Shown here: positions 34,716-41,828 of the stretch, piece by piece
Numbering within the stretch: the first letter of the stretch is position 1
How the letters are laid out: each line of letters begins with the position of its first letter
Origin: Laedolimicola sp934402125
GTDB taxonomy: Bacteria > Bacillota > Clostridia > Lachnospirales > Lachnospiraceae
Reading direction: 5' to 3'
Assembly: GCF_052065835.1 (NCBI RefSeq)
Contig: NZ_JBQHTG010000003.1
Span: 248,001-312,000 of the forward strand
DNA length: 64,000 bases
Position numbers and translations under genes: made by a program
Notes under the pieces: generated by a model
Database searches by the model: none
What the model was told of the DNA's origin: nothing
What the model saw: the letters and a program-made list of their open reading frames with translations, nothing else

Positions 34716-34744
34716 TTGCATTTTGAATCCCCGTGTGTTATCAT
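34716..34744 (+). promoter_or_regulatory. Promoter of the rpmJ-rpsM-rpsK-rpsD-rpoA-rplQ unit
   Basis: TTGCAT (34716-34721), 17-base spacer, TATCAT (34739-34744). Transcription should start near 34751. The -10 lies within the left arm of a long inverted repeat (34726-34771). Confidence 0.7.
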
Positions 34745-34799
34745 ACTAGACGTATGATCTCCACGGGGATTCTGCGCCTGTTTTTAGGTGCGCATTTTT
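34726..34799 (+). terminator. Double hairpin after argH with T-run
   Basis: First stem AATCCCCGTG/CACGGGGATT with an inner ATCATAC/GTATGAT. Second stem TGCGCCT/AGG-T-GCGCA (34773-34794) followed by TTTTT. Reads as the argH terminator. The second hairpin would also be in the first 50 bases of the rpmJ transcript, so it could act as an attenuator. Confidence 0.55.
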
Positions 34800-34915
34800 G
34801 GAAGATTCGTGAGATCGGGAACAAGAAACGCCTTGTTTTTCGGCATTTTTTCACTTCAAAACCCAGTCGTGAGAGAATTAAGAAGAACGAACGATGTGAA
34901 AGGAGGATTTTTACG

Positions 34916-35029
34916 ATGAAAGTAAGATCATCTGTAAAACCCATTTGCGAGAAGTGCAAAATCATCAAAAGAAAAGGTAGTATCAGAGTAATTTGCGAGA
35001 ATCCGAAGCACAAGCAGCGCCAGGGTTAA
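34916..35029 (+). CDS. rpmJ: 50S ribosomal protein L36
   Basis: 37 residues from ATG 34916 with AAAGGAGG upstream. Zinc-ribbon form: CEKCK, then CENPKHKQ supplies the third Cys and the His. L36 stabilises the region around helices 89 and 91 of 23S rRNA. First gene of the second ribosomal unit. Confidence 0.97.
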   Translation: MKVRSSVKPICEKCKIIKRKGSIRVICENPKHKQRQG

Positions 35030-35296
35030 TTCCGCAGATTGTGATAATCTTGTCATAATAAGTATGAGCGGCTGACATGGGACACCTGGTGTGCATGTTA
35101 TCATATAAATTTGTGAGCAGGAGATTATTCACAATGATATTGCTTAAAACGGAGAAATGCCTGTCGCAGAGTATCTGAAAGGTCGGATTATTATCCGGCT
35201 GGATGCGTTCGCCGCATCCCATTTAGGAAAGTGTCATCGGGCACCTATTAAAAAACGCCCGGAACCCAATTTTTTATTAAATGGAGGAATAATCAA
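35030..35296 (+). ncRNA. Structured leader upstream of rpsM
   Basis: 267 bases without a gene. Visible stems: GGATGCG/CGCATCC with a TTCGC loop (about 35200-35219), CGGGC/GCCCG (about 35238-35261), and GGTCGGAT/ATCCGGCT-like pairing before them. Such a leader could bind S4, S13 or another product of the operon. I do not recognise a known motif. The ribosome binding site TGGAGG follows. Confidence 0.45.
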
Positions 35297-35665
35297 ATGG
35301 CTCGTATTTCTGGTGTAGACTTACCAAGAGAAAAGCGTGTAGAAATTGGTCTGACTTACGTATACGGCATCGGCCGCGTAAGCGCAACCAAGATTCTGGA
35401 AGCAGCAAAGGTAAATCCGGATACCCGTGTAAGAGACCTGACTGACGATGAAGTCAAGAGAATCAGCGAAGTAATCGACGCTGACTACATGGTAGAGGGA
35501 GATTTAAGACGTGAGATCGCTATGAACATCAAGCGTCTGCAGGAGATCGGATGCTACAGAGGTATCCGTCATCGTAAGGGACTGCCGGTTCGTGGTCAGA
35601 AGACTAAGACCAACGCAAGAACTCGCAAGGGTCCGAAGAGAACAGTAGCTAATAAGAAAAAGTAG
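35297..35665 (+). CDS. rpsM: 30S ribosomal protein S13
   Basis: 122 residues. ARISGVDLPREKRVEIGLTY and the C-terminal GLPVRGQKTKTNARTRKGP are typical. S13 makes intersubunit bridges and contacts the P-site tRNA. Confidence 0.98.
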   Translation: MARISGVDLPREKRVEIGLTYVYGIGRVSATKILEAAKVNPDTRVRDLTDDEVKRISEVIDADYMVEGDLRREIAMNIKRLQEIGCYRGIRHRKGLPVRGQKTKTNARTRKGPKRTVANKKK

Positions 35666-35666
35666 A

Positions 35667-35711
35667 GCACTTAGCGAATGCGAGCTGTAAAGCGAAGCAT
35701 GAGGTTAGTGC
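35667..35711. repeat. Hairpin repeat copy A between rpsM and rpsK
   Basis: Starts GCACTTAGCGAATGCGAGC and ends GAAGCATGAGGTTAGTGC. Imperfect complementary ends. Nearly the same frame of bases as the copy at 27086 and the adjoining copy at 35729. Confidence 0.65.
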
Positions 35712-35728
35712 GAACTTTGTTCGGAGGA

Positions 35729-35770
35729 ACTTAATGAATGCAAGCACAGAGTGCGCAGCATGAATTTAGT
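35729..35770. repeat. Hairpin repeat copy A2, adjacent to copy A
   Basis: ACTTAATGAATGCAAGC at the start and GCAGCATGAATTTAGTG at the end align along the full length with copy A. GAACTT motifs flank both. The pair fills most of the 151-base gap before rpsK. Confidence 0.6.
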
Positions 35771-35816
35771 GAACCGAACTTCCTTTTAAAGAAAGAAGAA
35801 AGTAGGTTAGTTTAAA

Positions 35817-36209
35817 ATGGCGAAAGTTACAAAGAAAGTGACAAAAAAGCGCGTAAAGAAAAACGTTGAACGCGGACAGGCACATATTCAGTCATCTTTT
35901 AACAACACAATCGTTACTCTGACAGATACTGAAGGAAACGCTCTGTCATGGGCAAGTGCCGGTGGTCTGGGATTTAGAGGTTCAAGGAAATCTACTCCGT
36001 ATGCTGCACAGATGGCAGCTGAGACTGCAACCAAGGCAGCTTTAGTACATGGACTCAAGACTGTAGACGTAATGGTTAAGGGACCGGGTTCAGGCCGTGA
36101 GGCAGCAATCCGTGCACTTCAGGCATGTGGTCTGGAGGTAACCAGTATTCGTGACGTAACACCCGTTCCGCACAACGGATGCCGTCCGCCCAAGCGTAGA
36201 AGAGTCTAA
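35817..36209 (+). CDS. rpsK: 30S ribosomal protein S11
   Basis: 130 residues. HIQSSFNNTIVTLTDTEGNA and the C-terminal DVTPVPHNGCRPPKRRRV are hallmarks. S11 lies on the 30S platform near the Shine-Dalgarno helix. Confidence 0.98.
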   Translation: MAKVTKKVTKKRVKKNVERGQAHIQSSFNNTIVTLTDTEGNALSWASAGGLGFRGSRKSTPYAAQMAAETATKAALVHGLKTVDVMVKGPGSGREAAIRALQACGLEVTSIRDVTPVPHNGCRPPKRRRV

Positions 36210-36228
36210 TTTAGGAGGTACGTAAGTT

Positions 36229-36822
36229 ATGGCAGTCAATCGTGTTCCGGTTTTAAAAAGATGTCGTTCCCTTGGTCTGGAGCCGACAGTATTAGGAATT
36301 GATAAGAAGTCCACAAGAGAGTTAAAGAGAGCAAACAGAAAGATGTCCGAGTACGGACTTCAGCTTCGTGAGAAGCAGAAAGCAAAATTCATCTACGGCG
36401 TACTTGAGAAGCCGTTCCGCAACTACTACAAGAGAGCGGATAAGATGAAGGGCATGACCGGTGAGAACCTGATGGTTATCCTGGAGAGCAGACTGGATAA
36501 CGTTGTTTTCCGTCTGGGTCTTGCAAGAACCAGAAGAGAGGCTCGTCAGATCGTAGATCACAAGCACGTTCTGGTAAACGGCAAGCAGGTAAACATTCCG
36601 TCCTACCTTGTAAAGGCTGGCGACGTAATCGAAATCAAAGAGAAGTGCAAGGGATCTCAGAGATATAAGGATATCGTAGAGGCAACTGCAGGAAGACTGA
36701 CTCCGGAATGGCTTGAGTCTGATCTGGAGGCTCTGAAGGGAACCGTTAAGGAGCTTCCGTCCAGAGAAGTGATCGATGTTCCGGTTGATGAGATGCTTAT
36801 CGTCGAGCTGTATTCTAAGTAA
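36229..36822 (+). CDS. rpsD: 30S ribosomal protein S4 (zinc-free form)
   Basis: 197 residues. The S4 RNA-binding domain is clear: RLDNVVFRLGLARTRREARQ and DHKHVLVNGKQVNIPSYLV. The N-terminal four-cysteine zinc site of the other form is absent, only one Cys (KRCRSLG) remains. S4 starts 30S assembly and represses ribosomal operons in several bacteria. AGGAGGT upstream. Confidence 0.97.
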   Translation: MAVNRVPVLKRCRSLGLEPTVLGIDKKSTRELKRANRKMSEYGLQLREKQKAKFIYGVLEKPFRNYYKRADKMKGMTGENLMVILESRLDNVVFRLGLARTRREARQIVDHKHVLVNGKQVNIPSYLVKAGDVIEIKEKCKGSQRYKDIVEATAGRLTPEWLESDLEALKGTVKELPSREVIDVPVDEMLIVELYSK

Positions 36823-36886
36823 TCCGGAGTATAGTATTAGATCGGCAGCATAACACCCAAACAAAATGTGAAGGAGGAGCCTTTTA

Positions 36887-37846
36887 GTGTTCGAGTTTAA
36901 TAAACCGAAAATTGAGATTGCAGAGATTTCAAATGATAAGAAATATGGAAAATTTGTGGTTGAGCCGCTTGAGAGAGGCTATGGTACGACACTGGGCAAT
37001 TCACTGAGAAGAATCATGCTTTCTTCGTTACCGGGTGCAGCAGTCAGCCAGGTGAAGATCGAAGGCGTTCTGCATGAGTTCAGTTCCATTCCGGGAGTAA
37101 AGGAAGACGTAACTGAGATCATCATGAACATCAAGAATCTGGCCATTCGGAATACAAGTGACAGCAACGAAGCAAAGATCGCCTACATCGAGTTTGATGG
37201 AGAGGGCGTAGTCACAGCAGCTGATATTCAGGCGGATCCCGATATCGAGATTCTGAACCCGGAGCTTGTCATCGCTCATCTGAACGGCGGCGCAGACAGC
37301 AAGCTGTACATGGAGCTGACGATTACGAAGGGCAGAGGCTATGTGAGTGCAGAGAAGAATAAGAATCCGGATCTTCCTATCGGAGTGATTGCGATCGATT
37401 CTATCTACACACCCGTTGAGCGAGTAAACATGACAGTGCAGGATACCCGTGTAGGTCAGGTAACTGACTATGACAAGCTGACACTTGATGTGTATACAAA
37501 CGGAACTTTGGTTCCGGATGAGGCTGTCAGCCTTGCTGCAAAGGTATTGAGCGAGCATCTGAGCCTGTTTATCGACCTGTCCGAGAATGCCAAGACCGCA
37601 GAGGTTATGGTAGAGAAAGAGGACAATGAGAAGGAAAAAGTGCTTGAGATGAGCATAGACGAGCTGGAGCTTTCCGTTCGTTCCTTCAACTGCCTGAAGA
37701 GAGCAGGAATTAATACAGTAGAAGAGCTTTGCAACAGAACTCCGGAGGATATGATGAAGGTTCGTAACCTGGGTCGTAAGTCTCTCGAGGAAGTGCTTGC
37801 AAAACTGAAAGAGCTGGGTCTCCAGCTGAATCCTAGCGAAGAATAG
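36887..37846 (+). CDS. rpoA: RNA polymerase alpha subunit
   Basis: 319 residues from a GTG start with AAGGAGGAG upstream. The N-terminal domain has GYGTTLGNSLRRIMLSSLPG. The C-terminal domain has LKRAGINTVEELCNRTPEDM and VRNLGRKSLEEV, which bind UP elements and activators. The final codons and stop are part of a perfect 33-base palindrome, an unusual overlap of coding sequence and hairpin. Confidence 0.98.
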   Translation: MFEFNKPKIEIAEISNDKKYGKFVVEPLERGYGTTLGNSLRRIMLSSLPGAAVSQVKIEGVLHEFSSIPGVKEDVTEIIMNIKNLAIRNTSDSNEAKIAYIEFDGEGVVTAADIQADPDIEILNPELVIAHLNGGADSKLYMELTITKGRGYVSAEKNKNPDLPIGVIAIDSIYTPVERVNMTVQDTRVGQVTDYDKLTLDVYTNGTLVPDEAVSLAAKVLSEHLSLFIDLSENAKTAEVMVEKEDNEKEKVLEMSIDELELSVRSFNCLKRAGINTVEELCNRTPEDMMKVRNLGRKSLEEVLAKLKELGLQLNPSEE

Positions 37847-37862
37847 TATTCTTCGCTAGGAT
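37830..37862. repeat. Perfect palindrome over the rpoA stop codon
   Basis: Sixteen bases (ATCCTAGCGAAGAATA) are followed by one G and their exact reverse complement (TATTCTTCGCTAGGAT). The stop TAG is at the centre. No T-run, so perhaps an mRNA processing or stability hairpin. Confidence 0.8.
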
Positions 37863-37866
37863 GATA

Positions 37867-37927
37867 CTTCTCGAACTAGTTTCGAGAAGGTTCCACTATT
37901 TCGAGTGAGGAATAAGATTCTTCACCC
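37867..37927. repeat. Two further hairpins between rpoA and rplQ
   Basis: CTTCTCGAA/TTCGAGAAG (about 37867-37889, 5-base loop) and GTGAGGAAT/ATTCTTCAC (about 37905-37926, one mismatch). With the rpoA palindrome they make three consecutive stem-loops. Confidence 0.65.
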
Positions 37928-38010
37928 GCATAAACACTATGGAAGAAAGCCCTCCCCAGTAAGACCGAAGACGCATGGGGATGCGGCTCCACAGATGGAG
38001 GAAAATTAAA

Positions 38011-38547
38011 ATGGCAAAGTATAGAAAACTGAGCAGAACATCCAGCCAGAGAAAGGCGCTCCTGAGAAATCAGGTAACCGCTCTTCTGGAGAACGGCAAG
38101 ATTGTAACAACCGAGGCTAAGGCGAAGGAAGTTCGCAAGATTGCTGAGGGACTGATCGCACTGGCAGTAAAGGAGAAGGACAACTTCGATACCGTTACTG
38201 TAACCGCTAAGGTTCCGCGTAAGGACGCTGATGGAAAGCGTGTAAAGGAAGTTGTAGACGGAAAGAAAGTTACCGTATACGACGAAGTAGAGAAGACCAT
38301 TAAGAAGGATCAGCCGTCCAGACTGCATGCTAGACGTCAGATGCTGAAGGTTCTCTACACGGTAACTGAGGTTCCGACCGCAGCAGCAGGAAAGAAGAAG
38401 AACACCAAGAAGGTAGATCTGGCAACGAAGATGTTCGACGAGATCGCACCGAAGTACGCAAACCGCAATGGTGGTTACACCAGAATCGTAAAGATCGGTC
38501 AGCGTAAGGGTGACGCAGCGATGGAAGTACTTCTGGAGCTGGTATAA
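38011..38547 (+). CDS. rplQ: 50S ribosomal protein L17 (long form)
   Basis: 178 residues from ATG 38011 (TGGAGG upstream), against about 120 in most bacteria. The core is normal: YRKLSRTSSQRKALLRNQV, IVTTEAKAKEVRKIAEGLI, and the C-terminal RNGGYTRIVKIGQRKGDAA. An insertion of about 55 residues lies in the middle (KEVVDGKKVTVYDEVEKT and a KKKNTKK stretch). Long L17 is seen in Lachnospiraceae. Last gene before the terminator. Confidence 0.95.
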   Translation: MAKYRKLSRTSSQRKALLRNQVTALLENGKIVTTEAKAKEVRKIAEGLIALAVKEKDNFDTVTVTAKVPRKDADGKRVKEVVDGKKVTVYDEVEKTIKKDQPSRLHARRQMLKVLYTVTEVPTAAAGKKKNTKKVDLATKMFDEIAPKYANRNGGYTRIVKIGQRKGDAAMEVLLELV

Positions 38548-38577
38548 GCCTGAGCAGATTGTTCGAAATGTAAATGG

Positions 38578-38617
38578 AGCGCCCCCGGGCCGGAGAAATC
38601 CGGCCGGGGGCGTTTTT
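38578..38617 (+). terminator. Strong terminator of the ribosomal region
   Basis: CGCCCCCGGGCCGG pairs with CCGGCCGGGGGCG around a short loop, followed by TTTTTT. Confidence 0.93.
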
Positions 38618-38619
38618 TC

Positions 38620-38648
38620 TTGCACTTTTTGGCGGTGAATAGTAAAAT
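38620..38648 (+). promoter_or_regulatory. Promoter of the aminotransferase gene
   Basis: TTGCAC (38620-38625), 17-base spacer, TAAAAT (38643-38648), just after the ribosomal terminator. Confidence 0.6.
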
Positions 38649-38712
38649 GATAACAAGTATGCAGTTAGAATGATGACAGGAACCGAAAGGCTCCACAGAG
38701 GAGGATGAAAAA

Positions 38713-39912
38713 ATGATATCACAGGAGTGCTATGAGCTTGGCAGCAAGAGCTCTGTTATCAGAGAGATTTTTTCTTACGGCCTGAAGAGAAAGGCCGAGG
38801 TGGGCGAGGACAAGGTCTATGATTTCAGCCTGGGCAATCCCAGTATTCCGGCTCCGGAGTCGGTAAAACAGGCGATCCTGGAGCTGCTGGAGCTGCCGCC
38901 CGAGAAGCTTCACGCTTATTCTCCGGCGCCGGGCGACCCGAAGGTGCGCACTGTCATTGCCGAGTCCCTGAACCGCCGATTTGGAGAAAACTTCCGCATG
39001 GAAAATATCTTCATGACCTGTGGAGCGGCCGCTTCTATAAATATCTGTCTGAAAGCCCTTCTGAATCCGGGTGAGGAAGCAATTACCTTCGCGCCCTTCT
39101 TTCCGGAATACCGGGTCTGGGTGGAGGGCCTGGGAGCAAAGCTTCACGTAATTCCGGCACAGCTTCCGGATTTTCAGATTGATACGGAGCTTTTTGAGCA
39201 GGCTGTTACGCCGAAGACGAAGTTGGTTATCGTAAATACGCCCAACAATCCCTCGGGAGTTGTGTATTCCGAAGAAACAATCCGGAAACTTTGCGCAATT
39301 CTGAAAAAGAAAGAGGAAGAGTATGGCGCTCCCATTTATCTGATTACCGATGAGCCTTACCGGGAGATCGTGTATGATGATATTCAGGTGCCTTACCTGA
39401 CAAAATATTATAACGATACGCTGGTCTGCTATTCCTACAGTAAGTCTCTGTCCTTGCCGGGCGAGCGAATCGGTTATATCGTGATTCCGGATCGGATCGC
39501 CGACTATGAGCACGTGGCTCCGGCCATCGCAGGCGCTGCCCGGGTGCTGGGCTTTGTGTGCGCGCCCTCCCTGTTTCAGCAGGTGGTGGCGAAGTGCGTG
39601 GACGATACCGGCGATATTTCCGCTTATAAGAAGAACCGGGATATCCTGGTGGAGGGCCTGCAGCGGATCGGTTACACCTGTGTCAAACCCCAGGGAGCCT
39701 TTTACCTGTTTATGAAAGCCCTGGAGGAGGACGCTTATGCCTTCTGCGAGCGGGCGAAGCAATACGATCTGCTGCTGGTTCCCAGCGATGATTTCGGCTG
39801 TCCGGGTTATGTGCGCATTTCCTATTGCGTGGCGGAGAAGACCATCGTGGATTCCATGCCGGCCTTTGAGAAGCTAATGGAGGACTACCGGGGCGAATTT
39901 ACAAAAAATTAA
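38713..39912 (+). CDS. PLP-dependent aminotransferase, class I/II
   Basis: 399 residues, full length. The PLP lysine is in YSYSKSLSLPGERIGY; NTPNNPSGVVYS and TDEPYREIVYDD are the family binding motifs, and VRISYC with the substrate Arg is near the end. Transaminates an amino acid; the substrate cannot be read from sequence. AGAGGAGG precedes the ATG. The gene stands alone between a terminator and the sfsA promoter. Confidence 0.92.
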   Translation: MISQECYELGSKSSVIREIFSYGLKRKAEVGEDKVYDFSLGNPSIPAPESVKQAILELLELPPEKLHAYSPAPGDPKVRTVIAESLNRRFGENFRMENIFMTCGAAASINICLKALLNPGEEAITFAPFFPEYRVWVEGLGAKLHVIPAQLPDFQIDTELFEQAVTPKTKLVIVNTPNNPSGVVYSEETIRKLCAILKKKEEEYGAPIYLITDEPYREIVYDDIQVPYLTKYYNDTLVCYSYSKSLSLPGERIGYIVIPDRIADYEHVAPAIAGAARVLGFVCAPSLFQQVVAKCVDDTGDISAYKKNRDILVEGLQRIGYTCVKPQGAFYLFMKALEEDAYAFCERAKQYDLLLVPSDDFGCPGYVRISYCVAEKTIVDSMPAFEKLMEDYRGEFTKN

Positions 39913-39922
39913 GAAAGATTCT

Positions 39923-39951
39923 CTTACATATTAAAAGAATGACAGTACAAT
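39923..39951 (+). promoter_or_regulatory. Possible sfsA promoter
   Basis: CTTACA (39923-39928), 17-base spacer, TACAAT (39946-39951). The start of transcription would be within a few bases of the ATG, giving an almost leaderless message. Confidence 0.45.
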
Positions 39952-39960
39952 AGGTGACGT

Positions 39961-40641
39961 ATGAAATATGAACAGATGGAACCGGCCCGTTTTCTCTCCC
40001 GCCCCAACCGTTTTATCGCTTACGTGGAGCAGAATGGCCGACAGGAAATCTGCCATGTAAAAAATACAGGCCGCTGTAAGGAGCTGCTGGTACCGGGGGC
40101 GGAGTTGTATGTGCAGCGTTCCCACAATCCGGCCCGGAAGACGGCCTTAGATCTGATAGCCGTAAAAAAGGGAAAGCAGTGGATCAATATGGATTCCCAG
40201 GCTCCCAATCAGGTGGCGGCGGAATGGCTGAAGACGGGCGGACTTGGCACGACAGACATCTTCGTAAAGCCTGAGTGCAGGTATGAAAATTCCCGGTTTG
40301 ACTTCTATCTGGAATATGAAGGACGGAAAGCCTTTATGGAGGTCAAGGGCGTGACTCTGGAGGAGGACGGCGTGGCCCGTTTTCCGGACGCGCCCACAGA
40401 GCGGGGCGTGAAGCATATCGAAGAGCTGATACAGTGCCGCAAGGCCGGTTATGACGCCTGGTTGTTTTTCGTAATCCAGATGAAGGGCGTCACGCGGCTG
40501 GAGCCCAACGACCGGACTCATCCGGCCTTTGGAGAAACGCTTCGGAGAGCAGCGGAGGCGGGTGTGAAGGTACTGGCTTATGATTGTCTGGTGAAGCCGG
40601 ACGAGTTGAAGATAGACAGAGAAATTAAAGTTTGTCTTTAA
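39961..40641 (+). CDS. sfsA: SfsA family nuclease
   Basis: 226 residues. ARFLSRPNRFIAYVEQNG, HVKNTGRCKELLVPGAELYV and the catalytic-looking FMEVKGVTLEEDGVARFPD are family hallmarks. The VKG lysine with nearby acidic residues fits a PD-(D/E)XK nuclease. Once named sugar fermentation stimulation protein; DNA-binding and nuclease activity have been proposed. Alone or with mutY downstream (26 bases). Confidence 0.93.
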   Translation: MKYEQMEPARFLSRPNRFIAYVEQNGRQEICHVKNTGRCKELLVPGAELYVQRSHNPARKTALDLIAVKKGKQWINMDSQAPNQVAAEWLKTGGLGTTDIFVKPECRYENSRFDFYLEYEGRKAFMEVKGVTLEEDGVARFPDAPTERGVKHIEELIQCRKAGYDAWLFFVIQMKGVTRLEPNDRTHPAFGETLRRAAEAGVKVLAYDCLVKPDELKIDREIKVCL

Positions 40642-40667
40642 GCAGAATAGAAATTTGAGGTTTATTT

Positions 40668-41804
40668 TTGAAAAAAGATTTGAAGGTAGATTATAATATA
40701 GAAAAAGAAGAGCAGAAAAAAATATCTGCCACGGCAGTGGGCGACAGCCAATTAGGTGGCATAGTAGAACCTCTTCTGGCCTGGTATGACGCTCATGCGC
40801 GCGTTCTTCCCTGGCGGGAGCAGCCCACCCCTTACCGGGTCTGGGTATCGGAAATCATGCTGCAGCAGACGAGAGTGGAAGCAGTAAAGCCCTATTTTGA
40901 GCGCTTTATGACGGCGCTTCCCGGTATCCGCGATCTGGCGGAGGCTCCGGAGGATCAGATTCTGAAGCTATGGGAAGGGTTAGGATATTATAACCGGGTG
41001 CGGAATATGCAAAAGGCGGCGCAGAAGCTGACGGCAGAATACGACGGTGAAATGCCGGCGGATTTTGAGGCAATTCTGGATTTGCCGGGAATCGGAAGCT
41101 ATACGGCAGGAGCCATCGCGTCCATCGCCTTCGGCCTGCCCTATCCGGCCGTAGACGGCAATGTGCTCCGGGTGCTTTCCCGGATTGAGAAAAGCTATGA
41201 CGATATCCTGAAGCAGTCGGTGAAACGGCGTTTTGAGCAGGAAGTAAAGGCTGTGATTCCGGCAGGACGGGCCGGAGATTTCACCCAGTCCCTGATTGAG
41301 CTGGGAGCCATCGTCTGCGTTCCAAACGGCGCGCCCCGGTGCGGGGAATGTCCGCTGGCGGCATTCTGTCAGGCCCATCAGGAGGGCGTGGAGACAGAAC
41401 TTCCGAAAAAAACACCGCCCAAAAGCCGCAGAATCCAGGATAAGACGGTTCTGGTGCTGGTGTCGGACAATCAGGCGGCGCTTCGGAAACGGCCTGCAAA
41501 AGGGCTTCTGGCGGGGCTCTACGAGCTGCCGAACCTGGAGGGTCATCTGAAACCGGATCAGGTGCTGGATTATGTGAAGGAAGCAGGACTGTCGCCCATC
41601 CGGATCCAGGAGCTTCCGGCGGCAAAGCACATCTTCAGCCATATCGAATGGCATATGGAAGGCTATGTGGTGAAGGTGGAGGAGCCGGAGCAGCAGGGCA
41701 ATCCGGAAAAGCTGTTCTTCGTGGAAAAGCAGCAGATGGAAGAAAAATATTCGATTCCGGCGGCCTTCGCGGCTTACACGGAATATTTTAAGCATAGATA
41801 TTAG
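40668..41804 (+). CDS. mutY: A/G-specific adenine DNA glycosylase
   Basis: 378 residues from a TTG start with GAGG upstream; the first 30 residues are poorly conserved, so a later start is possible. Catalytic Glu is in IMLQQTRVEAV, the helix-hairpin-helix is LPGIGSYTAGAIASIAF and the catalytic Asp is in PAVDGNVLR. A four-Cys 4Fe-4S cluster follows (CVPNGAPRCGECPLAAFC). The C-terminal MutT-like domain recognises 8-oxoG. It removes adenine mispaired with 8-oxoguanine. Confidence 0.96.
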   Translation: MKKDLKVDYNIEKEEQKKISATAVGDSQLGGIVEPLLAWYDAHARVLPWREQPTPYRVWVSEIMLQQTRVEAVKPYFERFMTALPGIRDLAEAPEDQILKLWEGLGYYNRVRNMQKAAQKLTAEYDGEMPADFEAILDLPGIGSYTAGAIASIAFGLPYPAVDGNVLRVLSRIEKSYDDILKQSVKRRFEQEVKAVIPAGRAGDFTQSLIELGAIVCVPNGAPRCGECPLAAFCQAHQEGVETELPKKTPPKSRRIQDKTVLVLVSDNQAALRKRPAKGLLAGLYELPNLEGHLKPDQVLDYVKEAGLSPIRIQELPAAKHIFSHIEWHMEGYVVKVEEPEQQGNPEKLFFVEKQQMEEKYSIPAAFAAYTEYFKHRY

Positions 41805-41828
41805 AGTTTTATGGAGGAACGATTTATC

